The notes: generated by a model from the letters alone, not told the origin. DNA of 64,000 nucleotides from Sporosarcina quadrami (GCF_014836615.1 NZ_JACSQN010000004.1:62001-126000), one strand, 5' to 3'. Shown: positions 1-7,878, numbered from the stretch's first letter. Numbers and translations are program-made.

Positions 1-824
1 GTGCTTGCAACAGGCGGTGCTCCGATGATGTTCAGTTCAATTTCCGCTGCAGACAGAATCTGTCCAACTCGAATCAGTTCATCCGTCAGTTTCGTCGACC
101 TCATATCTGCAACAAGTTCACGGACTTCCTTCAGTGCGGTGCTTGCCGTCTGACGTATATCAGCGAGCTCTCTCTCCGCATCAGCAGGACTCTTCACGAT
201 TAATCTGCGGGCCAAGTCGCTTTTAAGTCCGATCATCGATAATTTTTGTCCAAGCGTATCATGTAAATCGCGGGCAATCCGCTCACGTTCTTCGAGCAGA
301 ATGAGTTCGGAAATCCGGTCTTTTGCGTCCTCCAGTTGATCTTCGAGATTTTCGCGTCGGTTTTTGTTGTATAAGTTGAAAGGCAAAAGAATGACACCGA
401 TAATCGTAATGATAATAAAATGGATTTGCGGTAGAAATAAATTGAGTTCGATGAAAAAACCTGCCACGACAGCTCCTATAGTAAAGGCGATATGCAGACC
501 ATACATAATGAAGAAACCGACGTTATTACGGATATTGCCGATGAATATCGCTGTGAAAATCGAGAAGTATACGTAACCGAACAGTAAAGTCATGATGACG
601 CTAATGACAATTTCGAAGCTGAGCCACATATAGACAAGACCGCTCTTCGATCTGAATGAAAAGAAATATGAAATGAAGAAGAGAACGAGCAAGCCGATTC
701 CTACTGATATACCGACAGCTGACCATGACTTGAAAATGAAGAAGAACGGAAGCAGACAGAAGATAATCCATGCATAAATGCTGAGCCATGGACTTTTTGG
801 AATGATACTATACCATTTTCGCAT
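1..824 (-). CDS. desK: Sensor histidine kinase DesK, 3' end cut by the window edge
   Basis: Membrane thermosensor kinase of the HisKA_3 class. Hydrophobic segments fill the first ~150 residues, then a linker and the dimerisation motif ERIARDLHDTLGQ. Its His is about residue 188 if the start is 824, the position known for B. subtilis DesK His188. The frame runs off position 1 before the ATP-binding domain. It lies 85 bp behind the desaturase gene des in the same direction, matching the known des-desK-desR order; desR would lie outside the window. In-frame ATGs at 851 and 872 are alternative starts; 872 has a GGGGTGG-like ribosome site. The family is firm, the exact start is not. Confidence 0.88.
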   Translation of the reverse strand, partial: MRKWYSIIPKSPWLSIYAWIIFCLLPFFFIFKSWSAVGISVGIGLLVLFFISYFFSFRSKSGLVYMWLSFEIVISVIMTLLFGYVYFSIFTAIFIGNIRNNVGFFIMYGLHIAFTIGAVVAGFFIELNLFLPQIHFIIITIIGVILLPFNLYNKNRRENLEDQLEDAKDRISELILLEERERIARDLHDTLGQKLSMIGLKSDLARRLIVKSPADAERELADIRQTASTALKEVRELVADMRSTKLTDELIRVGQILSAAEIELNIIGAPPVAS

Positions 825-909
825 CAGCTTCACCGCCCTTGTTCTTTCCATTGTATCAAAGACACGAATCATGAAACAACCACCCCACGAATGAGGTGGC
901 TGCATAATT

Positions 910-1962
910 TTATTTTGTGTCAAAACTTGTGCGTTTCGCTTTTAGATTGATTGTAGGCATTGGCTTTTTCAAAATGCTCTTCACTTCTTTGAAAGTGATG
1001 AAACGTTTGTTAGCTGGATCATATACTTTGTACTTAAGTGACTCCAGACTCGTTTTGATATTAATAGTTGTCGCCATATGAAGAGGCGGTGTTGACTCAT
1101 GCGCAAGTTCCAAGTTGTAGTTTGGAACACGAGGCGCCAAGTGATGAACGTGATGGAAACCGATATTGCCTGTCGCCCATTGAAGGACTTTCGGCAATTT
1201 GTAATACGAGCTTCCTTCTACTGCCGCTTTCACATAATCCCACTCAGATTCTTCTTCGAAATACGAATCCTCGAATGTATGTTGGATGTAGAACAACCAA
1301 ATGCCGAGTGCTGCCGCAACAAACATGATGGAACCTTGAACGATCAGGAACGCCTGCCAGCCAACAAGCCAAACCATCAACGCATAAATTACCACAAGCA
1401 ATACATTCGTCAAATACGTGTTGTTACGTTCTTTACTACGTGCGTCTTTGCGGTTGACGCGTCCTGTGATGAGGACGAGATACAACGGACCAAATCCGAA
1501 CATGACGAGCGGATTACGATAAGCACGGTATTTAAACCGTTCCCATTTAGAGGCTTCAACATATTCATCGACTGTCATGACCCAAATGTCACCAATGCCC
1601 CGCTTATCGAGATTTGAACTTGAGGCATGGTGAATGGCGTGCTCACGCTTCCACTTTTCATACGGGAACAATGTCAGAACGCCAGTAATCGTACCGACGA
1701 TATCATTCGCTTTTTTGTTTTTAAAGAATGAACCGTGCGTGCAGTCATGGAAAATGATGAATGTCCTAACGACAAACCCTGCAGTAATGACTGCTATCCC
1801 AATAGTCAACCAGATGGATACTGACAAGCTTTGATAGGCCAGAAACCATAAGACAAAAATAGGTGGAACTGTATTAATCAGTTGGATAATACTCTTTTTC
1901 AGATCCGATTTGGCATAAGGTGCAACTTCTTTGTGTAATTGCTTCGTTTTTTCCTTACTCAT
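910..1962 (-). CDS. des: Membrane acyl-lipid fatty acid desaturase
   Basis: Introduces double bonds into acyl chains of membrane phospholipids to keep the membrane fluid in the cold. The 350-residue protein has the three di-iron histidine boxes: HDCTHGS near residue 72, HAIHH near 108 and HHVHH near 270, between hydrophobic membrane segments. The start at 1962 is chosen because AGGAGG lies 10 bases upstream; the frame is open 41 codons further but without a ribosome site. desK follows, so the thermosensor and its target probably share a transcript. Upstream DNA at 2038-2086 holds palindromes that could be operators. Confidence 0.93.
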   Translation of the reverse strand: MSKEKTKQLHKEVAPYAKSDLKKSIIQLINTVPPIFVLWFLAYQSLSVSIWLTIGIAVITAGFVVRTFIIFHDCTHGSFFKNKKANDIVGTITGVLTLFPYEKWKREHAIHHASSSNLDKRGIGDIWVMTVDEYVEASKWERFKYRAYRNPLVMFGFGPLYLVLITGRVNRKDARSKERNNTYLTNVLLVVIYALMVWLVGWQAFLIVQGSIMFVAAALGIWLFYIQHTFEDSYFEEESEWDYVKAAVEGSSYYKLPKVLQWATGNIGFHHVHHLAPRVPNYNLELAHESTPPLHMATTINIKTSLESLKYKVYDPANKRFITFKEVKSILKKPMPTINLKAKRTSFDTK

Positions 1963-2037
1963 TTTCAAAAAGCCTCCTCGACGTTTTTCGTTATCTATCA
2001 TACTAAAGGGAATTTGGGATTTGCAGAATAGATGAAC

Positions 2038-2086
2038 GTCATGACTTTTCATATGACAACCGTCATTTATTGTGAATTTTTTCACA
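2038..2086 (-). promoter_or_regulatory. Palindromes upstream of des
   Basis: The region holds GTCATGAC (2038-2045), TCATATGA (2049-2056) and a perfect inverted repeat TGTGAATTTTTTCACA (2071-2086). DesR is known to bind inverted repeats upstream of des in B. subtilis. Assigning these sites to DesR is inference from position only, and I found no convincing -10/-35 pair. Confidence 0.35.
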
Positions 2087-2128
2087 TACTTTAATGTTTG
2101 GTCAATGAAAAGCGACTTTTTTTGCGCC

Positions 2129-2162
2129 TAAAAAACAGGCATCCTGTATGACCGGATGCCTG
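2129..2162 (-). terminator. Rho-independent terminator of ytxJ
   Basis: The stem CAGGCATCC (2136-2144) pairs with GGATGCCTG (2154-2162). Read on the minus strand it is followed by a T run, directly after the ytxJ stop codon. Confidence 0.85.
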
Positions 2163-2174
2163 CTTACAGTTCTA

Positions 2175-2501
2175 TTAGCTATTCTCTTCAATCGCCTTTT
2201 CAATGGTCGTTTGTGCAATGTCATAATGACTTGCATCCCAAACCGCTTTCCCTTCTTTCACTAAGAACAGTTGTGGACTTTCGTGCCGAATACCGAGTCC
2301 TTCTTCGATTGCACGTGAAATGTCCTTATTGTCTTGAACAATCATAAAGTTTTTCGGAATGTCCGTTTCATACGCTTCAAATGCACGATACGCTGCTGCG
2401 CTCACCGGGCACGTCGAGCTGTGTTTCATCATGAACACCGGACCATTATTTGATTCACCAAGTACGGTTTCCCATTCTTCAACTGATTGAATTTGTTTCA
2501 T
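2175..2501 (-). CDS. ytxJ: YtxJ-family bacillithiol-system thioredoxin-like protein
   Basis: A 108-residue thioredoxin-fold protein of the YtxJ/BrxC (DUF2847) family, thought to act as a monothiol reductase in bacillithiol redox chemistry in the cytoplasm. The single active cysteine is in the motif STCPVSAAAY near residue 31, in place of the usual CxxC. The length fits the family. Start at 2501 follows GAAGGAGCGATTTTA, a good ribosome site. It is monocistronic, with its own terminator. The family call is firm; the redox role rests on family knowledge. Confidence 0.88.
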   Translation of the reverse strand: MKQIQSVEEWETVLGESNNGPVFMMKHSSTCPVSAAAYRAFEAYETDIPKNFMIVQDNKDISRAIEEGLGIRHESPQLFLVKEGKAVWDASHYDIAQTTIEKAIEENS

Positions 2502-2548
2502 TAAAATCGCTCCTTCGTATTTCTATCCTATAGTAATGAAATACCCTC

Positions 2549-3136
2549 TTAGGAGGTTCTTGAATCTTTATTCATAAAACGGTCTTGAAAATCCTCTCTA
2601 TGCGCGAACAGGAGAAGTGCAATGACGAGTACACAAGTTGCAGTTTGTCGCTGATCATATGTCACGACGTATAAGAACACGGGTGACAGGGACATTGCGG
2701 TTAACCCTGTTGCAGAAAAGCTTTTCAAAAATGGTTGCAAGACGAGGAAAGCGACGACGAACTGGCCGACAACGAACGGATTGAACGCAAGCATCCCACC
2801 GATGAATGTCGACACGCCTTGTCCTCCTTTGAATCTATGGGCGGCAGGAAAGATATGTCCAAGCATGACTGCAAACAGCGCAAGAAGTTGGACAATATCG
2901 TTGTAACCAAGCCATCTAGTAACGAGCACTACAACTACTCCTTTGAGCGCGTCACACACAAATGTCAGGACGAACGCTTTTTTCCCGAATACCCTTCCCA
3001 TATTGCGCGCACCTGGATTTCTGCTTCCTTCTGACCGCACATCACTCGCAAATAAGTGTCTGCCGATCAGCGTCGCCGTCAACAGATTGCCTACACCGTA
3101 AGCGGCAAGCAACAAAATGGCTATGCCCACATTCAT
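2549..3136 (-). CDS. PlsY-family glycerol-3-phosphate acyltransferase paralogue
   Basis: A 195-residue polytopic membrane protein. PlsY transfers acyl groups from acyl-phosphate to glycerol-3-phosphate, the first step of phospholipid synthesis. The family motifs are present in altered form: GSRNPGARNMGR where GSGNPGATN is usual (near residue 37), and GHIFPAAHRFKGGQGVSTF where GGKGVAT is usual (near residue 92). The deviations suggest a second, divergent PlsY copy rather than the essential housekeeping one. The listed ATG leaves little room for a ribosome site; GTG at 3130 is spaced better from AGGGG. Confidence 0.75.
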   Translation of the reverse strand: MNVGIAILLLAAYGVGNLLTATLIGRHLFASDVRSEGSRNPGARNMGRVFGKKAFVLTFVCDALKGVVVVLVTRWLGYNDIVQLLALFAVMLGHIFPAAHRFKGGQGVSTFIGGMLAFNPFVVGQFVVAFLVLQPFLKSFSATGLTAMSLSPVFLYVVTYDQRQTATCVLVIALLLFAHREDFQDRFMNKDSRTS

Positions 3137-3223
3137 TCCCCTATTCTCTGTAAAATTCTTGAAGCGGATGCATTATCCAGTCTTTTACTGTACAATAGTG
3201 CGCAGTAGAAAGGATGACTTTGC

Positions 3224-3880
3224 ATGAAATTACTTTCCGCACGCCTACTTTTGGCGTTAACGCTATGTATTCTTTTTGGCGGTATGTTTGCCTATATCGC
3301 TAGAGGCATCCGTCGTGAAACGATTACAGATTTCGACAGTGCCATCATTACCATCGTGCAAGGATGGGAAGCTGATTGGCTGACGCCGATTATGAAAGCA
3401 TTCACATTCATCGGCTCGACAACGGTTGTGCTGTTCCTCATTGTTGCCGGTTTCGCCATCCTCCTGTTCGTTGTACGCAATCGCGCCGAAGCGTTTTTCT
3501 TCTTTTTTGCACTCGGTGGGACGGGCGTGTTAAATCAAATCTTGAAGTTCATATTCAAAAGAGAGAGACCGGACCTTCACCGTCTTATCGACATAACCGG
3601 TTTCAGTTTCCCAAGTGGCCATACGATGATGGCATTCAGCTTATATGCAGTAATTTCTTACATATTATGGCGTCATATCCGCACATATACAAGTAAGATT
3701 TTGCTGATTTTGTTCGCTGCACTCATGTTTGGAATGATCGGTCTTAGCCGCATCTACCTCGGCGTCCACTATCCGAGTGATGTGATCGGCGGCACAATGG
3801 CGAGCGCTTTCTGGATGATTATCGCAACATCCGTTTACGGCTATGTCATGGATAGAAGAAAGCGTATGACAGGTGTGTAA
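3224..3880 (+). CDS. Membrane-associated PAP2-family phosphatase
   Basis: A 218-residue protein with about six membrane segments, of the type 2 phosphatidic acid phosphatase superfamily (lipid phosphates such as undecaprenyl pyrophosphate or phosphatidic acid). The three catalytic signatures are in order: KRERPDLHR near residue 112, PSGHTMMAF near 132 and SRIYLGVHYPSDVIGG near 173. A ribosome site, GAAAGGAT, precedes the ATG. It is divergent from the PlsY-like gene, so a shared role in membrane lipid handling is possible but unproven. Substrate cannot be read from sequence. Confidence 0.88.
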   Translation: MKLLSARLLLALTLCILFGGMFAYIARGIRRETITDFDSAIITIVQGWEADWLTPIMKAFTFIGSTTVVLFLIVAGFAILLFVVRNRAEAFFFFFALGGTGVLNQILKFIFKRERPDLHRLIDITGFSFPSGHTMMAFSLYAVISYILWRHIRTYTSKILLILFAALMFGMIGLSRIYLGVHYPSDVIGGTMASAFWMIIATSVYGYVMDRRKRMTGV

Positions 3881-3902
3881 GGGAATGAATTGATTGATGG
3901 AT

Positions 3903-3936
3903 AAAACGGCTCCTGCGCATATGTAGGAGCCGTTTT
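3903..3936. terminator. Bidirectional terminator between convergent genes
   Basis: AAAACGGCTCCT (3903-3914) pairs perfectly with AGGAGCCGTTTT (3925-3936). The A and T flanks let it serve both the PAP2 gene and the convergent gene at 3941-4498. Confidence 0.85.
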
Positions 3937-3940
3937 CATC

Positions 3941-4498
3941 TTATTTGTTATACTTTTCCGCTTCCTCTTCAGAGAGTATGCGTGGTTTGAAGTTACCGAC
4001 TTCAACATACTCAACTCGCCCGTCGACCGTCACTTTAAAAATATATGCGTCAGACGTATGCTCGATAGAATCGAATGTCGTTTGTTGCTCATCGTAATAC
4101 CTTTTCAATTCAGTCTCCACCCAAAACGGGACTTCTGTTTTCATTTTGACTAACTCTGCTTTTTCTTTTTCTGCTAGTTCCGCCTTCCATTCCTGTTCTG
4201 CTTGGGGATCTAATTTAAAGTAGATCCGTTGTAGCAGATCGATAATCTCACCGAATCCGACGAGTAAAAGACCGATAAGAAGATGTGTCGCAAGTATACC
4301 GATGAAACCGAATAGAGCCATACCACTTAATCCGCCTGTGTACTCAACATTGCCGAACTGATCGTAGTATTCTCCGCCCATTTGGGACATGCCGACAAGA
4401 TAGATGATGCCTTGAAGAACACCCCATGCAACGACGATTATACCTGCAACTTTTATGAGATAGCCAATGAGGCTATGTTTAATGTATAACTTTTGCAT
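3941..4498 (-). CDS. Hypothetical membrane protein
   Basis: I do not recognise a named family. The 185-residue protein has two hydrophobic segments (about residues 12-35 and 57-85). A charged helical stretch rich in Glu and Lys follows (about 95-120), then a soluble C-terminal part ending in SEEEAEKYNK. A ribosome site GGAGGGATAATTCC precedes the ATG, so it looks like a genuinely translated gene. It is convergent with the PAP2 gene and shares its terminator. Function unknown. Confidence 0.7.
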   Translation of the reverse strand: MQKLYIKHSLIGYLIKVAGIIVVAWGVLQGIIYLVGMSQMGGEYYDQFGNVEYTGGLSGMALFGFIGILATHLLIGLLLVGFGEIIDLLQRIYFKLDPQAEQEWKAELAEKEKAELVKMKTEVPFWVETELKRYYDEQQTTFDSIEHTSDAYIFKVTVDGRVEYVEVGNFKPRILSEEEAEKYNK

Positions 4499-4581
4499 GG
4501 AATTATCCCTCCTATTGTAAGTTTCTGCATATCTATTGTACGATAGATTAATTGAAATAGTTTCATTTGGAGGGAAATTTC

Positions 4582-4908
4582 ATGATTCCATTTACAGAAC
4601 GTGTCGTCCGCATGATTCAGCAGATTCCACCGGGCCGTGTCATGACGTACGGACAAGTAGCAGCTGCCGCGGGAAATCCACATGGAGCAAGACAAATTGC
4701 ACGTGTCCTTCATTCAATGAGCGCGAAGCATGGCTTACCTTGGCATCGCATCATCAATGCGCAAGGCGGGATTTCTACGCCGACGGACCGTGAAGACAAA
4801 GGCAGTTTGCAACAGGAGCTGCTTGAAGCGGAAGGTGTCGTGTTTTCTAGTGACGGGAAAGTGGATTTGAATAAGTATCGGTGGTTTCCTGAAGGGGAAT
4901 ACTGTTAA
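4582..4908 (+). CDS. Alkyltransferase-like (ATL) DNA-damage protein
   Basis: Relative of the C-terminal domain of O6-methylguanine-DNA methyltransferase. The 108-residue protein has the DNA-binding helix with GARQIARVL (near residue 36) and the active-site loop GLPWHRII (near residue 51). The acceptor cysteine of PCHRV is replaced by tryptophan, which defines ATL proteins. Known ATLs bind alkylated guanine without removing it and hand the lesion to nucleotide excision repair. Start at 4582 follows GGAGGG with 8-base spacing; an in-frame TTG at 4567 lies upstream of that site. Its stop overlaps the end of the convergent small gene by 4 bases. Confidence 0.87.
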   Translation: MIPFTERVVRMIQQIPPGRVMTYGQVAAAAGNPHGARQIARVLHSMSAKHGLPWHRIINAQGGISTPTDREDKGSLQQELLEAEGVVFSSDGKVDLNKYRWFPEGEYC

Positions 4909-5126
4909 ATTGCCTGTGGTTCACGGTGTACCACTTGTTGCACGGATAACACACGTTCCACTTTAAAAGTTCTTCTTGACCGGCGCAGAAGACAAAACGC
5001 TATAAATGAGTCGCTTCCTATTGAAATGATTTGAACTCGTCTTTTTGTTAATGAACCATCCGCACCCATGTATATCATCTCAGCCAATTCATGTCGTTCA
5101 CACATTTTCATAAGTTTCTCTCTCAT
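4905..5126 (-). CDS. Small conserved protein with a WYL-like segment
   Basis: A 73-residue basic protein beginning MREKLMKMCE, with a predicted beta-rich core and the segment FCLLRRSRRTFKVERVLS. That segment resembles the ligand-binding WYL fold seen at the C-termini of some regulators; there is no DNA-binding domain. Start at 5126 is chosen because GGAGATGATCTC precedes it; the frame stays open 20 codons upstream without a ribosome site. The resemblance is from memory of the pattern, and the function is unknown. Confidence 0.6.
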   Translation of the reverse strand: MREKLMKMCERHELAEMIYMGADGSLTKRRVQIISIGSDSFIAFCLLRRSRRTFKVERVLSVQQVVHREPQAI

Positions 5127-5289
5127 GAGATCATCTCCGTTCGGAACATTTGTTCTCATTATATGCGAACGCATGTGTGTTAACAACTAAAAAGTCATCA
5201 ATTAGGCGTTTTTATTAAGCTATATTTTAAAACTGTCAATAATGGTAAAATAAATATTCATTCATCTGTTTATGGAAAGGAGCGATATT

Positions 5290-5667
5290 ATGTGGAAAGA
5301 CTTCAAAGAATTTGCGTTCAAAGGGAATGTACTTGATTTAGCAGTGGCAGTCGTCATTGGGGCTGCATTTGGTAAGATTGTTTCATCGCTTGTTGATAAT
5401 ATCATTACACCTCTCATTGTCATGCTAACTGGTAAAGTTGATATTTCCGAACTTTATCTGACGATAAATGGAACGAAGTTTACGTATGGACTATTCTTGC
5501 AATCCATCATCGATTTCTTTATTATCGCTTTCGCAATTTTCATCTTCGTCCGCATCTTGATGAAGTTCAAACGTAAAGAAGAACCTACGAAAGTCGAGAC
5601 AGCAGCGATTGATGCAAAAGAGGAATTGTTGAAAGAGATACGTGATTTATTAAAAGAAGGCAAGTGA
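5290..5667 (+). CDS. mscL: Large-conductance mechanosensitive channel MscL
   Basis: Homopentameric membrane channel that opens at high membrane tension and releases solutes on osmotic downshock. The 125-residue protein shows the N-terminal amphipathic start [14 protein letters not shown], then TM1 [21 protein letters not shown] periplasmic loop, TM2 and a charged C-terminal helix ([11 protein letters not shown]) follow. The length fits the family. Start at 5290 is set by AAAGGAG 8 bases upstream. It stands alone with its own terminator. Confidence 0.96.
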   Translation: MWKDFKEFAFKGNVLDLAVAVVIGAAFGKIVSSLVDNIITPLIVMLTGKVDISELYLTINGTKFTYGLFLQSIIDFFIIAFAIFIFVRILMKFKRKEEPTKVETAAIDAKEELLKEIRDLLKEGK

Positions 5668-5671
5668 ATGC

Positions 5672-5706
5672 AAAAAGGAAATCGGTTGCCCGATTTCCTT
5701 TTTTTG
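5672..5706 (+). terminator. mscL terminator
   Basis: AAAAAGGAAATCGG pairs with CCGATTTCCTTTTTT around a TTG loop, giving a strong hairpin with T run just after the mscL stop. Confidence 0.88.
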
Positions 5707-5713
5707 CGCATTA

Positions 5714-5866
5714 CCAGTTCAACCCCTCATCTAGTCAAAACCTTTCCTGCGCGCATCACATTTTCGCTGTTACTCCACAAGTTCCGCGGGATCACGACCG
5801 TGAACGAACAACTCTCGTTCGCGCTAAGTGGTTTTGACAAATTAAAAGGGGTTTCACTGCAACTGG
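5714..5866. repeat. Imperfect-palindrome repeat block, copy 1
   Basis: About 153 bp whose two ends are imperfect inverted copies of each other. The left end reads CCAGTTCAACCCCTC then AGTCAAAACC; the right end is GGTTTTGACAA then AGGGGTTTC and AACTGG. The centre carries GTTCCGCGGGATCACGACCG. Near-identical copies occur at 5992-6148 and 7461-7613, a truncated copy at 7720-7850 and a fragment near 52642-52680. There is no open reading frame of substance. It looks like a non-coding MITE-like or REP-like element. Confidence 0.8.
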
Positions 5867-5873
5867 GGGGTTT

Positions 5874-5957
5874 TATCGATCGAATAATTGTATATATCGA
5901 TTGAATAAAACATTTTATCGATCGGATAATTGTATATATCGATTGAATAGCAATATT
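5874..5957. repeat. 21-bp tandem array (4 units) after palindrome copy 1
   Basis: Four exact 21-bp periods, each starting TATCGATYGRATA followed by 8 less conserved bases. Units alternate between a variant ending ATTGTATA and one ending in an A/T-rich CATTT or AATATT, so the true period may be 42 bp. The array is followed by a conserved tail reading TATCACCATTTCATGACCTT. Confidence 0.85.
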
Positions 5958-5991
5958 TATCACCATTTCATGACCTTCTTACTAGTCAAAT

Positions 5992-6148
5992 CCACTAGTT
6001 CAATCCCTTATCTTGTCAAAACCTTTCCTGCACGAACCACATTTCCGCTGCTACTCCGCAAGTTCCGCGGGATCACGACCGTGAACGAACAGCACTCGCT
6101 CGCGCCAAGTGCCTTTGACAAATCAAAAGGGGTTTCACTCCAACTGAG
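5992..6148. repeat. Imperfect-palindrome repeat block, copy 2
   Basis: Second copy of the block at 5714-5866, starting about 280 bp after the first, with scattered substitutions (for example AAGTGCCTTTGACAAATC on the right arm). The centre GTTCCGCGGGATCACGACCG is unchanged. Confidence 0.8.
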
Positions 6149-6153
6149 GGTTT

Positions 6154-6237
6154 TATCGATTGGATAATTGTATATATCGATTGAATAGCACATTTTATCG
6201 ATCGAATAATTGTATATATCGATTGAATAGTAGAATT
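6154..6237. repeat. 21-bp tandem array (4 units) after palindrome copy 2
   Basis: Four 21-bp units with the core TATCGATYGRATA, again alternating in their last 8 bases and followed by the TATCACCATTT tail. It abuts the 3' end of the NERD gene. Confidence 0.85.
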
Positions 6238-6261
6238 TATCACCATTTGATGACCTTCGAA

Positions 6262-7254
6262 CTAGTCATCCCTTCTTACTTTATTTTCCAAGAGCTCAAT
6301 ATCGCTGAGATCCACAGCATAATGTCTACCTTTTCTATCGCCAAACGACGGTACTTGTAGTCTTTTCAGAATTCGATTCGCTTTCTGCGGACTATCTAAA
6401 CGTAAAAATAATCTACAATCTCTATTTGTTATAACGTTGTCAACAAGCATGAAATAATCCAGCACGGATTGCAAATGAGCATCCGCACTTACATACTTAC
6501 ACCGATGACAACCCCATCCTTTATGAATAGACTCCATGCCAAAAAGACCGCACTTTTCACATTGGACGCCAGTTTTCAATTCTGAAGATGAAATGTTAAA
6601 TGATGAGATAAGGGGAAAAGGATTGTAATCGCGATGGCTTTCCATCAATGCAGCTGATATTTCTCGCAGCTGACCATCATCGAGAGTTGGGGATAGGTCT
6701 CCGATGTTGCGTAGATAAGTTAGAACTTCAAGAGGAAAAAGGATTTTCAAATTGCTACGTTCGCTTTCGAAATGTTGCTGAGTTCTAGGAAAAACTACCG
6801 CTTTGTAAATTGGGACAGACATATTTCTCGCATAGAACCAATCTTCAAGAAGCATCTCATTCCGCTCAAGTTGTATGGATGGACATTCAAATGAATCAAC
6901 CTGTCCATTTTTCAGAGTACGTGTAATCTGATTTTGCCCGGTGGGAAAACTGATGCTACCCGCTATGTTTTTCATTTCTAAGATGACTGCTCCTTGCCTG
7001 CATAAAAAAAGAGTGTCGATTTGGAACTTGCCGGTTGAAGATAAATTCAAATCATGAAATACATAATGTTGGAAAGGAATTTGAAACCTTGAAAATACGC
7101 CAGCTAATATTTTCTCACCATTATCGCCTGCACGCGTTGTTCTTAAGGCGTTTTCAATGGATGAATATCTTGAATGATGAGACGGTAACCTCTGCACAAA
7201 CCTTTCGAGGCCAATTTGTTTAATGGATCTAGTTTTCTTCTTTACAATCAACAC
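6262..7254 (-). CDS. NERD-domain protein with C-terminal zinc ribbon
   Basis: A 330-residue protein with a nuclease-related (NERD) domain at about residues 40-160. Visible motifs are GDNGEKILAG, FQIDTLFL and EMKN, matching the D/E-K core of PD-(D/E)XK-like nucleases. A four-cysteine zinc ribbon (CEKC and CHRC, about residues 231-256) follows, then a C-terminal region. GTG at 7254 is the start, preceded by GGAGGAGGTG. Such proteins are scattered in Bacillales and their function is largely unknown. Palindrome and 21-bp repeats flank it on both sides, suggesting acquisition or mobilisation with the repeats; that is inference. Confidence 0.8.
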   Translation of the reverse strand: MLIVKKKTRSIKQIGLERFVQRLPSHHSRYSSIENALRTTRAGDNGEKILAGVFSRFQIPFQHYVFHDLNLSSTGKFQIDTLFLCRQGAVILEMKNIAGSISFPTGQNQITRTLKNGQVDSFECPSIQLERNEMLLEDWFYARNMSVPIYKAVVFPRTQQHFESERSNLKILFPLEVLTYLRNIGDLSPTLDDGQLREISAALMESHRDYNPFPLISSFNISSSELKTGVQCEKCGLFGMESIHKGWGCHRCKYVSADAHLQSVLDYFMLVDNVITNRDCRLFLRLDSPQKANRILKRLQVPSFGDRKGRHYAVDLSDIELLENKVRRDD

Positions 7255-7339
7255 AAAACACCTCCTCCATTGAGTTTATCATCGTTCTCAAAATATTTCC
7301 ACATCAAACATATAGTCTATCTGAGGAGATTGATAATTA

Positions 7340-7423
7340 TATCTATCGAATAATTGTATATATCGATTAAATAGCACATTATATCGATCGGATAATTGTG
7401 TATATCTATTGAATAGCATAATA
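7340..7423. repeat. 21-bp tandem array (4 units) upstream of palindrome copy 3
   Basis: Four 21-bp units with the core TATCKATYGAATA, some with ATCGAT changed to ATCTAT. It ends in the same TATCACCATTTCATGACCTT tail and lies directly upstream of the NERD gene's start. Confidence 0.83.
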
Positions 7424-7460
7424 TATCACCATTTCATGACCTTCGAATTAGTGAAATCTA

Positions 7461-7613
7461 CCAGTTCAACCCCTCATCTTGTCAAAACCTTTCTTGCGCG
7501 AGCCACATTTCCGCTGCTACTCTGCAAGTTCCGCGGGATCACGACCGTGAACGAACAACTCTCGTTCGCGCTAAGTGGTTTTGACAAATTAAAAGGGGTT
7601 TCACTGCAACTGG
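7461..7613. repeat. Imperfect-palindrome repeat block, copy 3
   Basis: 153-bp block almost identical to copy 1, including the arms TTGTCAAAACC and GGTTTTGACAA and the GTTCCGCGGGATCACGACCG core. Confidence 0.82.
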
Positions 7614-7619
7614 GGGTTT

Positions 7620-7682
7620 TATCGATTGAATAAAACATTTTATCTATCGAATAATTGTATATATCGATTGAATAGCAATATA
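7620..7682. repeat. 21-bp tandem array (3 units) after palindrome copy 3
   Basis: Three 21-bp units of the TATCGATTGAATA type, followed by the TATCACCATTTCATGACCTT tail. One unit fewer than the other arrays accounts for the shorter spacing (259 versus about 281 bp) between neighbouring palindrome copies. Confidence 0.83.
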
Positions 7683-7719
7683 TATCACCATTTCATGACC
7701 TTCGCACTAGTCAAATCCA

Positions 7720-7850
7720 CCAGTTCAACCCCTTATCTTGTCAAAACCTTTCCTGCGCGAACCACATTTCCGCTGCTACTCTGCAAGTTCCGCGGGATCA
7801 CGGCCGTAAACGCACGGCACTTGCTCGCGCTAAGTGCCTTTGACAAATCA
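7720..7850. repeat. Imperfect-palindrome repeat block, copy 4, right end missing
   Basis: Matches the other copies from CCAGTTCAACCCC to TTTGACAAATC and then stops. The expected AGGGGTTTCACTGCAACTGG end is replaced by unrelated DNA that carries the promoter of the small gene at 7945. Confidence 0.78.
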
Positions 7851-7878
7851 CCAATCTGTGTCAGCTTGGTGTCTTCCA

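Noticed and set aside
1099-1617. 172-codon open frame on the plus strand within des
   Set aside because: It lies opposite the conserved histidine-box region of the desaturase, has no ribosome site and no recognisable domain.
5874-7682. 21-bp arrays as a CRISPR array
   Set aside because: The variable part is only 8 bases, units come in sets of 3-4 and no cas gene is near. The variable parts repeat between arrays, unlike spacers.
5714-7850. Insertion sequence or integrative element
   Set aside because: No transposase, integrase or target duplication is visible. Only non-coding repeats flank the NERD gene, so it is reported as repeats.
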